DNA of 64,000 nt from Microglena sp. YARC (lineage: Eukaryota; Chlorophyta; Chlorophyceae; Chlamydomonadales; Chlamydomonadaceae), in the NCBI GenBank assembly GCA_022414725.1, contig CM039462.1, positions 101,573,438 to 101,637,437 of the forward strand, read 5' to 3'. Shown piece by piece: positions 48,780 through 60,339 of this stretch (the first letter of the stretch is position 1; each line of letters opens with the position of its first letter). Both the position numbers and the translations under genes were made by a program. Below the pieces are notes generated by a model. That model searched no databases. It was given only the letters and a program-made list of their open reading frames with translations, and was not told the origin of the DNA.

Positions 48780-49523
48780 TAAAGCTCCTGGCCGGAACCA
48801 CTTGTGTCTGCCCGTGAGGATCACCGAGTGTTGGATGGGGAGAAGTGAGAGCATAGGTACCCATGGCTTGTTCAACTATGGTATGAGTAGGATGCAATCT
48901 ACTTGTTCCATGGAGATGCGATGTAGGGTGTGTGAGATATGTGAGAAGGGGGGGTTAATCCAAGCCAAGTGGCGGGCCGAGTTGGATTTATTCCAAGCCA
49001 AGGTTGCGTGAAAGCATCAATACCTTGGCAGCCGGGCCCAAGAACTAGGGAGTAGTAGCAAGTGGGGACTGTTGCGTTGTGTGGGGAGGCAAAGATGTCA
49101 ATAGTGGGTACCTTGTGTTGTAGGGGTGATTGTTGTAAACATGTGTTGCTGATTATGTTGTTGTAGACTTATGGGAGCAGAGACTAGTCTGGCCGGTCTT
49201 GCAATTTGGACCACCTGTCTGCTAGCTGCTGCTCTGGATCGGCTCTAGGCCTCCATTGGAGCTGCAATTCTACGTCCAAGGATGCGGCTAGCAAGCGGAT
49301 GTGTTTCACTAACGGGAACGTCGATAGCCCCCCGTGCATGCGGAGCAAGTCTGATACTGCCCCTTGATTATCTAAGAAATACAGGAGGCGTCTACCCTTG
49401 AGGAAACCTGGTTTGACGGATTGGAAAGTGCATAGTAATTGTAAGAGTACTAGCAGCTCTTTGGCCGTGCTTGCCCATGTGTGTTGTTGTGCAGCTATCA
49501 TTTGGGTGTGGGTGAATGGAACC
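48449..49523 (-). pseudogene. DIRS-like retroelement, right arm, 3' part
   Basis: Inverted copy of 47375-48440: methyltransferase-like and RNase H parts (RNase H frame at 49184-49501, reading LLYFLDNQGAVSDLLR where the left arm has FSDNQ). A 33-base G run at 48744-48776 mirrors the C27 run of the left arm. The copy continues at 56464 after the copia insertion. Confidence 0.85.
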
Positions 49524-49847
49524 TATCAGCTTGAAATCACTCCGGTAGAGTGGACAGTAGATTAAAGCAGCGGAACAGACGCACCAATCTATACACGGAG
49601 ACAAGGATCACGTTACAGACACAGGAGACCCATAAAGGGGCACCTGTGGTGAAAGGAGGCGGTAGACAGGAACCTAACAGGGTACAGATCAGACCGGAGA
49701 CGTAGGTGACAGGAAGCTGCCACTGAGTCATCTCAAGATGACTCAGTCCCACGGGAAGCTGGCTCAGGAGAGCCGATAGTTCTAAGGGAGTACATAAGTA
49801 GTCACCAAGTCATAAAACGCGTGAGAGCACCGCTATACATGCTGATA
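49524..49847 (-). mobile_element. Copia element 3' LTR (324 bp)
   Basis: Starts TATCAGC and ends GCTGATA. Identical to 56140-56463 except one difference noticed (GACAGGAAGC against GACAGGGAGC). Left flank GAACC (49519-49523). A purine-rich AGGTGGAG lies directly inside on the minus strand, the expected polypurine tract position. Confidence 0.93.
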
Positions 49848-50254
49848 CTCCACCTATGACACAGGTGACATACAATAGTACTACTCCACCTATGGCACTG
49901 GTGACATAGAACTATATTAACAAATTTAAAAAAAAAAAAAAATCAAAGAACTCAGAAAAAAAAATCGAGAGAAACTTCAAATGAAACCCGAAGGGTGTAA
50001 GGGAAGGTATGAAGCAAGGCAAAGAACCAAAATTTGCCAAGTGGATATAAGAGGACAACTAAATATCAAAGTCGGGTAACAACGGTATAGAAAAACCCGA
50101 TCCGGGAATAGGAACCTAATGCCAATCAATGATAACTTAAAGAAACTTGAAATGTAACCAAAGAAACCCTAAAATGTAACCAAAAATTCCAGAATACATG
50201 TAACCAAAATTCTAGAATACATGTAACCAAAAAAAATGGTTTAAGGAGAAGCAG
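49848..50254. mobile_element. Copia element, 3' non-coding part
   Basis: Contains two ACTCCACCTATG(A/G)CAC repeats, A-runs and repeated AAATGTAACCAAA phrases. No coding. Confidence 0.6.
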
Positions 50255-53200
50255 TCATTCCAAACATGCGACTGAAACGCCAGAACACCATAGGATCAAG
50301 GGCTTGGTGAAGGGGTCAGCACAGTTGTCCTTAGTGTTAACATAGGCAACATCCACCTGGCCATCCTCCACCAGCTCCTGGATATAGTGATGGATGACAT
50401 CAATGTGCTTGTTGCGAGGGAGCAGCTGACAGTCATTGGCCCAGCTCAAGGACCCCAAGTTGTCACCCTGAATGGTGACCAGGTCACAAGGCAGCCCTAG
50501 ATCAATTCTCAACTTTTTTCAACCATTGCACCTCCCTGGCAGTCTGAGACAGGGCCTGATACTCAGCCTCACTGGAGCTAACAGCAACAGTGGGTTGCCT
50601 TTTTGCTCATCCAATTCACAAGGCAGCCTCAGCAAGCACAGCATAGCCAGTCTGAGATCTCCTGTCAGATCCATCATCAGCAAAGGATGAGTCACTAAAG
50701 ACAGTAAAAGAGAAACCAGGGCTGTGAGTGTAAGTGAGGCCCAGATGGGAATGTTCTCTCAAATACAAAAGCAAGCGCTTGGCTGCAGCCCACAGGGGGC
50801 AGTGGGTTGAGCAGAAAACCTGGACAGGTAGCTAACAGCAAAAGAAATATCAGGCCTTGTGCAGGTAGCCAGGTACAGCAAAGCCCCCACAAGAGAGAGG
50901 TACTGGCTATTAGAGGCCAGAGGTTCTCCAGGAGGATCAGTGACAGTGCACTTGGACATGGGAACTGAAAACTTGGGCTTGGTAGCAGCAGTGAGACCAA
51001 ACTGCTCCACCAGCTCAACAATGTAGGAGTGCTGGGAGAGGTCGATCTTAACACACCTGCCGTCAGAATCAAGTGTACAAGTCATGTCCAATGAAAGGAA
51101 CTGGACAGGTACACCCATTTCCTTGACTCCCCACCCAGCTGCTTCCATAGCCTTGATCAGCAAGGCATACCTATGCAGCTCACTAAAAGCACAGATAAAG
51201 TCATCCACATAGGTCAGGACATAGCTCCACCCACCAGTAGAATCCCTCCTGAAATACAGAGCAGGTTCAGCTTTGCACATGGTAAAACCGTGGGCAACCA
51301 AAAACCTGCTTTACATCTTTGCTCCAAGCCCTGGGTGCCTGCTTCAAACCATAAAGAGATTTAATTAGCTTGCACACAAGGGGAACATTGTCAGGACCAA
51401 GTTCATGAAAGCCCTCAGGCTGGTAGCAGAACAGGTCCAGACCAGGTTCCAGCTTGGCATTCAAGAATGCAGTCTTGATGTCCAGCTGCCTCACAAACAT
51501 TTTTCTATGAGTGATGGCAGCAAGGAGCACACGAAGACCTGCTTTAGAGGAGACGGGGGCATATACATCATGGTAGTCCAGCCCAGGACGTTGCAGAAAA
51601 CCACGAACTACAAAACGAGCTTTAAAACGCAAAGAACCATCAGCCCCATGTTTCTTGACAAATAACCATCTGCCAGATAGAATCCTCTGCCTAGGAGGCT
51701 GTGGAGTGAGGACCCAAGTGCCATGAGCATGGAGGGAGGCCATCTCATCCTTCATAGCCTGCAGCCAGAGATCTCTGTCTGGGTTGGTAGGTAACATTGC
51801 AGCTTTATAAGAGAGTTCAGTAGAGGTAGAAATAAAAGCCCCCACGTACAAGCAGTGTACTTGTACATGGGCAGCGGGGATATCAGCAGTATCAGCAGTA
51901 ACCGGTAATAAAGCCCCCAGCGCAGCACTCATGCGTGGTTGAACAAGGCCGGCCTCCTTTGCCTCTAAATCGTCGAAGCCTGGGTACACTGGAACACCCC
52001 AGCCATACGCAGTATCTGACCCGGACCAGTGTTCGAGGTCATCACTCACATCATCTGTGACGGCCATATCGTCGCAATGCCTGTCCGGTATAAACCACCA
52101 GTATAGCAGGGGGTGAAGTGATCAACAACTCCCGCGAGCTATCCGAATAGGTGGACGGGGGGTGGCGACTAGTGGGCAGTGGACCTGTACTAGGTTTCCA
52201 CTATGACCCGAGGCTGTCCTAATCCTACGACTTCACCGACGAAACGTGGCGCAGAGGAAGGCCCGGCGACCCCCTGAGATTCGAATAAATTAGAGCTTGA
52301 AGGAACATCAGACTCCCCTGGCCCAATGCCGCCGCACGCGATACAGCCACCATCATTACCTGGCCTGGGACGCATCGTCATCCCATGACCAGTAAAGCGG
52401 TCAACAATCGGGGTTGGTAAAGGGCCCAGGACATTGTCAGTAGTATCAAGCCCTTTACCGATGATAGCGGCAGGGTGCGAGAAAAATACTGAGATCCATC
52501 ATAGGGAAAAAGCCCAGGGATACAGTTTATAGCTAAACTGTTCATAGAAGAGCACATCACGACTCTCTACCACCTGGCGCAACTTCGGAACCCAAACAAA
52601 ATAACCTTACTCACCAGAGAATACCCAACCAGTCTACCAGATAACGCCCTTTCGTCAAGCTTATTGCGCTTCTTCCCATTCACTAAGGTAACATAGCATG
52701 GGCACCCGAACACGCGCAATAACGATACATCAGGTAGAACCCCAAAGAACAACTCATAAGGAGTCTTGTCACCCTGATTAGGCAGCCGGTTGCGTAGGTA
52801 ACACGCGGCGAGGAAGGCATAGGGCCAGAAGGACTTAGTGAGCTTAGACTCCAAGTGAATGCTCCTAGCTACGTTCTGAAGGACCCCATTGTACCGTTCC
52901 ACAGTCGCATTCTGCTGAGCAGTGTAAGCCATGGACGATTCATGCACAGCACCAACCGATTCTAACCAATCCTCGAACCACTTCACTATAAATTCCTTAG
53001 CCCTGTCAGACCTAAGACACTTGAAAACAAATCCATGCAGCTGAGTCATCCATCTGAGGATGGTAGTTTGAACTGCTAAGGGAGCTTCATCCCTGGTTCT
53101 CAAGCACAAGACCTCAGCATAGCCAGAGTATTGGTCAGTGAGACACAGAACATAAAACTCCCCACGCAAGCCCCTAATATTAAATGGCCCCATGATGTCC

Positions 53201-53926
53201 AAGTGAAGGCGTTGTAATGGGGCACGGATCCTAGTTTTGCTTTCTTTAGGAAAAGGGATACGTTTTCCCTTTGCCTTCTGACAAGCATCACATGGGATCT
53301 TAGACAGTCTTTGCACCTGTTGGAGAGTGAGGGGTAAGTTCTGAACCAAACCCCTTCCTTACAAGGTTGTGCATGGCATCATAGCCAGGGTGACCCAGCC
53401 GCCTATGCCACAACCATTCAGGAGTGGTAGGGATCACAACTCCACCATCCTCATCAACATCAAGAGCAAAAGCTGGATAATCTTCAGCACCATACAAACG
53501 GCCACGAGGGGTGTGACAAGGCCTACATGCAAAACTTGTACACACCATCACTGGAGCAGGGAAAGACCACAGAACAGAAGAGCCCTGTGTGGCAGTACAA
53601 CTAAGACTATCAAAAGAAATCTTGCAGTTGTGAGCATGGGCAACAGCATTTACTGACATGAGGTTCACCGGACAGTGTGGGGTGTAGAGAACATTGGTTA
53701 AAGTGATTGGTGTTGGTAACCAATCACTACATAACACAATAGAACCCTGACCCACAGACCGTTGAACCACACCATCACCAAATTTAACTGCTGGCCCAGT
53801 CTCAGAAGCATGAAACACAGTGAACAAAGACATATCACCTGTGATTGACATCCCAGCTCCAGAATCAACATGCCAGACACCCTCAGACAGGCTCGGCTGC
53901 AGACATTTGAAAATTTCGCAGTGCAA
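50255..53926 (-). pseudogene. Ty1/copia pol: protease, integrase, RT, RNase H
   Basis: Domain order on the minus strand is that of Ty1/copia. Protease (53926-53600; WHVDSGAGMSITGD with the DSG site). GAG-pre-integrase (LWHRRLGHPGYDAMHN). Integrase core (53349-52567; CDACQKAKGKR, LHLDIMGPF, LRSDRAKEF, QQNATVERYNG). RT (52067-50760; VRQLDIKTAFLNA, SLYGLKQAPRAW, YVLTYVDDF with YVDD). RNase H (50512-50255; IQGDNLGSLSWAND, RNKHIDVIHH, TKDNCADPFTKPL). Integrase before RT defines the copia order. Frame breaks occur near 51290 (between GLKQAPRAW and the YVDD part), near 53320 and at 50520-50760, so the copy is not translatable as one polyprotein. Confidence 0.9.
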
Positions 53927-53949
53927 GAGAAAAGGACAGAGCGTACCTC

Positions 53950-56108
53950 CTATTTCTTGTCCAAAGCATACCCATCAATCTGAGCCTGCAAGGAGGCCAG
54001 CTGCCGCGGAGTAAGCACACCTTGGAAGGGCCAAGGCCATGGGCACCGGATTGGTAACCGGTGCACCAGGCTTGGTCTTACGCAGGTGCGGATGCTTCGT
54101 GAAACAGCGATCCTCCGAGTGGGTCGTCTTGCTGAGGCATGGGCCCCAAGTGCAATCCAGACGTCGCTTGTTGGAACCAGAACCCTGAGAACCAGATCCC
54201 TGCCCACGCTGAACGCAGCATTGGCAGGAACCTGGGGAGCGTCCCGGGACCAACCAGGATGCCTGGAGTCGGACATGGGGAGAGCAATGTTCAAAATGTC
54301 CAGAGACCGATATGCCTCCAGACAAGACCAGTAATCTACAGTCTGTCTGTTAGCCAACATCATACCGTACTGGATCCGCAGCGATTCAAATCGGATCAAA
54401 CGGATCCCATTCACAATGGTTTCCATGGCGTGGCGCTGAGTGACAGGATGTCCAGCACTGCGGAGGTCAGTGCACAGACTGCGAACCATGCGAAAGAAAT
54501 CATCGACACGGTCAGAAGGGCCCATGTGCGCATTATGAAGTTCGATACGCATGAGAGGGACTCTAGAGGCAAGGGCATCAGACTGCGTCTTCCGGATATC
54601 CAAAAGGATATCCCGAGGGGTGGCAAAGTCCTGGTATACCTTGACCATATCGTCCTCCATGTTCGCGAGCATCATAGTTAAACACATGAACTCCTGACGT
54701 TCGAGAGGCAGTGCACTGAACCCCAACAGTGCAGGATCAAACCGAGACTCACCATGAATGAGGGTATTAGACCCAGCTCCAATCGCAGAAGGGACAGGAG
54801 CCAAGGACCTACGAATGTCCATGAAATACTCCGCAGCAAGACCAGCGTCAAGAGCGCGCTGGTCGTCTATGTTCCTAATCACAGGAATGGACCTCGCAAC
54901 ACTCATAAGCAGCTCGAAATCTGGGCTAACAGGACACAGAGGGACAGGCACTCGCACAAACTGATAACCAAGCTTCTCGTGATCACTACGCCTCGTACCA
55001 CCAAAGGAAAACACCATGATCTGGGGGATACAGAATCCCAGAAGTGACTGGACCAAGAAAAGAACGACACCTGGTACCAAGCTCAGAGAAAGCCATCACT
55101 CGGCGATGCCTCAGCTTCACACTAACATTTGCCATTGTAGCCTGCATATCCATCCGACCGTACAAAGAGCGGTTTCAAGGACTCACCATCTCCGTCGATC
55201 CTGGTTGATCAGGCGGTAGTCCCGCAAGTTCAAAAGTCGGAGGAGATCCACCAGTGAGCAGATGCTCCCAAGATTCGCATGACCGCGTATATAGCATAGG
55301 AGGAGGGCCAGGGGCAGGAGGCAGCTCCACCGGCGGAGGCGGAGGGGGTTCCAGGGAGGCACCAGCAGCAGAGGTGCGTGCAGAGGAAACAGCAGCCTCG
55401 CGAGAGCGAGTGTGGTAGCCAGGGAGGCCACGCTCCATGGGGCAGATGCAGAGGAAAAAGAAGCAAAGCCCTTCAAGAAAGTGGGCTTAGCCACCTCCGG
55501 GTAAGCTGGGGGAACAGGCTCAAAGGGAGGCGCCGACGAAGGCTGAGGCTGATACACAGGCGAAAGCTCTCGATTAGGCATCTGCTGATCAGCAGGCTCA
55601 TACACCGGCGAAACAGCGGAAGTCTCAAAGACACGAGTGGCAGCAGCAGATGGGGTCACGCCACCGAAGTCAGCACTCGTAGCACTCTTCAAGTCCTCCT
55701 CCTCATCAGTAGTAGTAGAGTAGTCTTCATCATAATTGAAGGGGACGCAATGAGGCTGCGGGTCTGATGCACAACGGATGATCTGTGTCTGTACACAACA
55801 CAGCTTCATCAGGACATCCTCAACATCAGAGGACAGGCGTCGAACATTGAGAGAAGGAACCGTAAAGTTGGAGGATTGATCGGGGGGGGTTACTTCTTGA
55901 TGGCGGAAGGACCCTCCTCTCCGGCAGCAGAGGCCGCTGGCGCGCAGTCGTCTAGCCAATCTAGAGGAACCTTCACCCCCTTTGGGAGGATTCGGTCGCA
56001 TCCATTGCTCACAATGACACTGCGGATCCCACGAGCCCATGAAACACCATTAAGTTTGGTAAGTTTCACAAAGCCGGCAGGAGGCCCTCGCGGAAGTTGC
56101 ATTATCAA
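53950..56108 (-). pseudogene. Copia gag region
   Basis: The 5' end starts near 56108 with MIMQLPRGPPAGFVKL; a Pro/acidic segment (NYDEDYSTTTDEEED) follows in 55740-55500, then a capsid-like helical part in 55080-54330 (LPLERQEFMCLTMMLANME, DDFFRMVRSLCTDLR, ESLRIQYGMML) and a zinc-finger-like CTWGPCLSKTTHSEDRC then FTKHP near 54130. Several frame changes separate these parts. The helical part looks like the gag of copia elements (UBN2-type), by eye. Confidence 0.7.
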
Positions 56109-56139
56109 AGCAGTGGTAGTGATGAGGAGCCCAGTAACC

Positions 56140-56463
56140 TATCAGCTTGAAATCACTCCGGTAGAGTGGACAGTAGATTAAAGCAGCGGAACAGACGCAC
56201 CAATCTATACACGGAGACAAGGATCACGTTACAGACACAGGAGACCCATAAAGGGGCACCTGTGGTGAAAGGAGGCGGTAGACAGGAACCTAACAGGGTA
56301 CAGATCAGACCGGAGACGTAGGTGACAGGGAGCTGCCACTGAGTCATCTCAAGATGACTCAGTCCCACGGGAAGCTGGCTCAGGAGAGCCGATAGTTCTA
56401 AGGGAGTACATAAGTAGTCACCAAGTCATAAAACGCGTGAGAGCACCGCTATACATGCTGATA
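56140..56463 (-). mobile_element. Copia element 5' LTR (324 bp)
   Basis: TATCAGC...GCTGATA; right flank GAACC (56464-56468) completes the 5-bp target duplication with 49519-49523. Joining the two flanks at the duplicated GAACC restores the DIRS-like sequence GAATGGAACCACAATAGG found intact in the left arm (47365-47385, reverse strand). Confidence 0.93.
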
Positions 56464-58510
56464 GAACCACAATAGGGTAATCGAGCTCGTTGTCCGGGGC
56501 GAAAGCTGCAACTGCGGACTCGGATGCATCCCCCACTACCCGGACCACATGGTCACGAGCACCCCAATGTTTCCCATTTTTTGAGGTGAGGATGGATGAG
56601 GATAGGGAGAGGTCCTCCTTTAGTGCGTGGGTGGATGGGTATATATAGGGAGTCCCAATTTGCCAGCCCTTGTTCACAGTGAATGATTGAAGTAGAGAGT
56701 AGGGGGGCCAAGTCTAGCGCCTGGGACATTGCGCTTAGCTTCTCTGCTACCCGTGCTAGTGCACGGTTTGATACCTTGGCTTCTGCCTGGAGTCGGGTGA
56801 TTTGGGCTGAAAGGTCTGTAATTTTTGTCCTCCGGGACTTGGGACATGCGTTCACGGAGGTTGACTATGAGGCCTAAGAACTTGAAGTCCTGAGTGGCTT
56901 CCAATAGTGATTTATGGTTGAGCGTGAATTCTAAAGCCGTAAAGAGGCGTGCTAGTGCGTAGGCCTAAGCCTGCACTCTGGGTTGGGATGTTTGCAGAGC
57001 CGCTGTATCATCTATCATAGTGATGCACCTGATGCCCCACTTTCGGAGTGGCACCATGATTGTGTGCTTGAGAGTGGTGTACATGTAGCATGCTGGTGCT
57101 ATATCGAAAGGCAGGTGAGTGATAGAGTATAAGCGGCCCTCTAGGTGAAAAGCTAGGTACGGCCATGTGGAGGGGTGCATGGAAAGTTGCCAGTAACCTG
57201 ATTTATCACGAGTTGAGCACCCCCAATCACCTGGGCAAAGCTTAGTTTTTGACGTCCCGGAGCGATTCATAGGAGAGGCGGTGATGATACGGTAAGAAAA
57301 GGTTCAAATATGACGGGTTCATGCATAAGCGCAACTTCACCTTATAGGACGCTACTAGCAGCCCGTTGATGATTGTGTGTTGTGTTTGGGATGGCTAGGG
57401 AATAATAACATGTTTCCGGATGGCATCCTGAACTTCAGTCTTCACGAAGTCCAAGTGTTGCGCTACCGAGGAATGGTTGGGGAAGTGAATGGGTTTCGGT
57501 TATGTTCCCTATAGCCATGGTTTCATGTTTGAAAGAGGTGGGAGCGCTCTGGTAAGCATATTTTTCACGATTTACACCTTTTTGGGGTGACATGGTGAGT
57601 GGGCTGAGGACTCATGACTAGTGCATTTGAACTTAATCCCTTCCTTTGCCCATTGCACCACCCTATTTGCTAGACGTGAGTTGGATTGAGTGGAGGTGAA
57701 GAAGGCTTCCATAATCTAAGCATGGGAGCTGAAGTGTCTGGCATCAAAGGACTTTGGGTCGGGTAGGTCTGCCCAAATGGTGTCCTCTGAGAATTGTGGG
57801 GATTGAGTTTGCCATTGATTGTCAGCAGCGAGATGGTGTAGGAGTTCTAAGGCCTCGTGCATTGAGGCCAAGTGTTGTACAGTGTTACAAGGGTAAGATG
57901 GAATAGTAGCTTGGAAATCAAAGAGGTCCTATAACCGTGTTTGTGATTGTTGGGCGGATGGGACGCTAGGTAGCGTCCCTATATGGGGTACAAGTGGGTC
58001 CTCGCTACGGTTAATGAATAATGATCCAATCTTTTGGTTCTGTGTGATTTAGGAGGTGGGAATGGGTGATGGTTACATTAAAGCCGGGTGGGTGGTGGTC
58101 CCGGGTGATGGTAGATGCATCTATCCCCAAATCTGCTATAGCCGGTATTAAGAAATGTACGGCATAGGTTGGGGTTAGAGTGGGTTAGGGGAAGGGGGGG
58201 TGCCTATCCATGGGAGCAGCTTAGTTGGAAGGGTTGGCCCGGGGGCGAAAGGACCGGGATGAGGGGTTGCCCTGCGGCTCGGGTCTCCTAAGGCGCTTAG
58301 CTATGGGGTCTCCAAACTCTCTGATTTTAGAGACGAAGTTAGAGCATCTCGCATATATAGGGTGGTCCTCCTGAGCAAACACCTCAAAAGTTTGAGTGGA
58401 GAGTGTTTGGAACCGGTGTGCAAACGGGCTGCAAGGGAACAGGCACTACAGCATGCCTTGCGACTATTGGGCTAGGTTGGCCAGGAGGGTGGGCTGAATG
58501 GTGTTAATGT
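56464..58510 (-). pseudogene. DIRS-like retroelement, right arm, 5' part
   Basis: Minus-strand continuation of the arm: linker and RNase H start (56677-56464), RT (57270-56880, same motifs as the left arm) and the upstream region to at least 57660 that matches 46150. From 57660 to about 58510 the right arm extends further than the left: translated pieces (ALELLHHLAADNQWQTQ, ADLPDPKSFDARHF, EAFFTSTQSNSRLAN) look like element coding upstream of RT with stops. So the right arm is the less truncated copy. Confidence 0.75.
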
Positions 58511-58516
58511 AAGATT

Positions 58517-58731
58517 GTTACAACGGCATAGGCTCGATAGAGGAGAAGATGCTATTAAGCGCAACAGGCGCAATCATATAGAATAGAGATGTGTACTGCA
58601 GGGTACTGCAGTCACGTGCAGGCCACAGCTAGCCTGAGGCCTGGCGGCAGGCAACACGGTACCAGGAGGGAAAGGTACCGGTGTGCATTATGCCGACTCA
58701 GAGACTGATATATAAATCAGTCAATAACATC
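58517..58731 (-). mobile_element. Putative 3' LTR of a second LTR retrotransposon
   Basis: On the minus strand, a typical polypurine tract AATTGGGGGGGA is followed at once by TGTTATTGACTG. The LTR would run to GTTGTAACA at 58517 (TGTTA...TAACA ends, about 215 bp). Its partner LTR is not in the window. Contains the palindromic GACTGATATATAAATCAGTC. Confidence 0.6.
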
Positions 58732-59965
58732 CCCCCCAATTCAAGGTATTCTTGAGCTCAAGAATTTCTGGAATTAACTGAGGGGCATAAGAAAATTAAA
58801 ATATTAAAACTAGGGAGACTTCGTGAATTTCTATTAGATGAAAGGGAGAACTCACTTCAGCAGGGGTCTTCAAAGAAATGTCAGTCTTCTGGGGTAGCTG
58901 GCTAGGTAGGTGGCACTGCAGGTAGGCTGCAGGCTAAGTAGCAGAAAGGCTGCTGAGAAGGTGCAAGGAAACTGCAGGTAAGCTGCAGGCTAGGTAGCAG
59001 AGAGGCTGCTGAGAAGGTGTAAGGAAGCTGCAGGTAGGCTGCAGGTTAGAGCAGATAGGCTGCTATGGGAAGCTGGGGAAGGAAAGTCCAGGCTTGGTGA
59101 AGGCTTGTGAAGATATCCTTGGCTACGAGAAGTTGCATGATTCGAGACTAGAGGATTTGTCATTTAGACATGATGTCTGGACTAGTCCCCCCATAATTTG
59201 GGTGAGCTACATTAGGTAGGCCCTAAATTAAAGCAAAGACATCAAGGAGAGACTAGAAGAATTATGAATTCAGAAGGTGTGCTGCCTGTGGAAGTACATG
59301 GGGCAGTACAGTAGGCAGGTAATCTAAAAAATTCTAGAGTGTTCAAGTCTATTCAAAAGATGAAGAGCTAACTGAATTAAGTGCCTGGCTTGCTGGGGAA
59401 GCCATCAAGGTCAAGCTGTTTGCAGACTTGGTCAAGGAACTGGTCAAATGACTTGGGAGCTAGGCTGGGGGGGGTAAGAATGTTGATAAAGGTGAAGTCC
59501 ATGGGGCTCCAGTTCATGCTGAGGTGGTTGACACATAGCACTTTGCCTCCATGATGTGCACAGCTCCTGGGGTCCATGATCATCTTAGGTCTGAATGAGA
59601 GGGTGTGAGCATGTGCATTGACCATGGCAGCTTGGAGACAAATGGCCCACTGTAAAGTGGGTCTGGCTGTGGTAGAAACAGTGGGGTAGGCTTGCACCAT
59701 TTGCTGGAGTCTGTTGTTGTGCTTGATGATAGGACTGCAAGCATCAGCTGGCTCCTTGTGCATTGACCTGTGTGGGAACTGTTCTCTTTCAGAAGCCAGC
59801 AGGGTAGGGAACTTGCTGGTGAATGCTGTGATGAGCTTGGACAGTGGAGGCCTGGTGTAACAGCTCAGGATGCACTCGGCAGCCTGGGGGGGTAATCTAG
59901 TGGAACAGTCTATGTGATGTATGTTTATGTGAAGTCGATATGCGTAAGCTAGCAGAACAGTAGGG
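58732..59965 (-). pseudogene. Internal part of the second LTR retrotransposon, unrecognised coding
   Basis: A minus-strand frame runs from about 59963 to 59377 without a stop: LLAYAYRLHINIHHIDC, STRLPPQAAECILSCY, then KLITAFTSKFPTLLASERE, AVMVNAHAHTLS-like text and SFDQFLDQVCKQLDLDG. No family was recognised; it is not low complexity. Between 58890 and 59070 lies a 55-bp tandem repeat (GGTAGGCTGCAGGCTA, GTAGCAGAAAGGCTGC, TGAGAAGGTG) in three to four copies. The frame is cut at its 5' end exactly where the chromodomain element's LTR begins, suggesting an insertion. Confidence 0.5.
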
Positions 59966-60200
59966 TGTTATTTATGTAGGGGATGTAGAGTTGATCGGGA
60001 AGAACGTCTTCGTGAAGGAGTAGAAGGGTTCGTCCCTAGTAGCTCGTGTCTATGTACGCAACGGGTGCGTTGTGAGAGATGAGGCAGTACATGGGTATGG
60101 TACTGTATCATGTGCGTTCGTCACGTGGCTTACGGGTAAGGTGTACCCGTATGCCTTGCTGGAAGGCCAGAGTACCCGTGAAGGGTTCTGTACCGTTACA
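59966..60200 (-). mobile_element. Putative 3' LTR of the Ty3/gypsy chromodomain element
   Basis: On the minus strand, CTGGAGGGGGGGGAG (polypurine tract, 60201-60216) is followed by TGTAACGGTACAGAACC. The LTR would end ...AAATAACA near 59966, about 235 bp, with TG and CA ends. The left boundary is inferred from where the neighbouring element's coding frame begins. The 5' LTR lies beyond the window. Confidence 0.6.
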
Positions 60201-60339
60201 CTCCCCCCCCTCCAGAAGAGATGCGGACCCCGCATCTGATCGTAATAAAGGTGGGATGTGAATACCAGGCGTAGTCGTAGTCGTATGTGCCGTGCTCAAA
60301 ATATACTTGATGAATCAAGTTGGTTTCGGAGAGAACCAT

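Noticed and set aside
46140..49523. Inverted repeat as a fold-back sequencing artefact
   Set aside because: The arms carry many independent differences, and the right arm has a copia insertion with its own target duplication.
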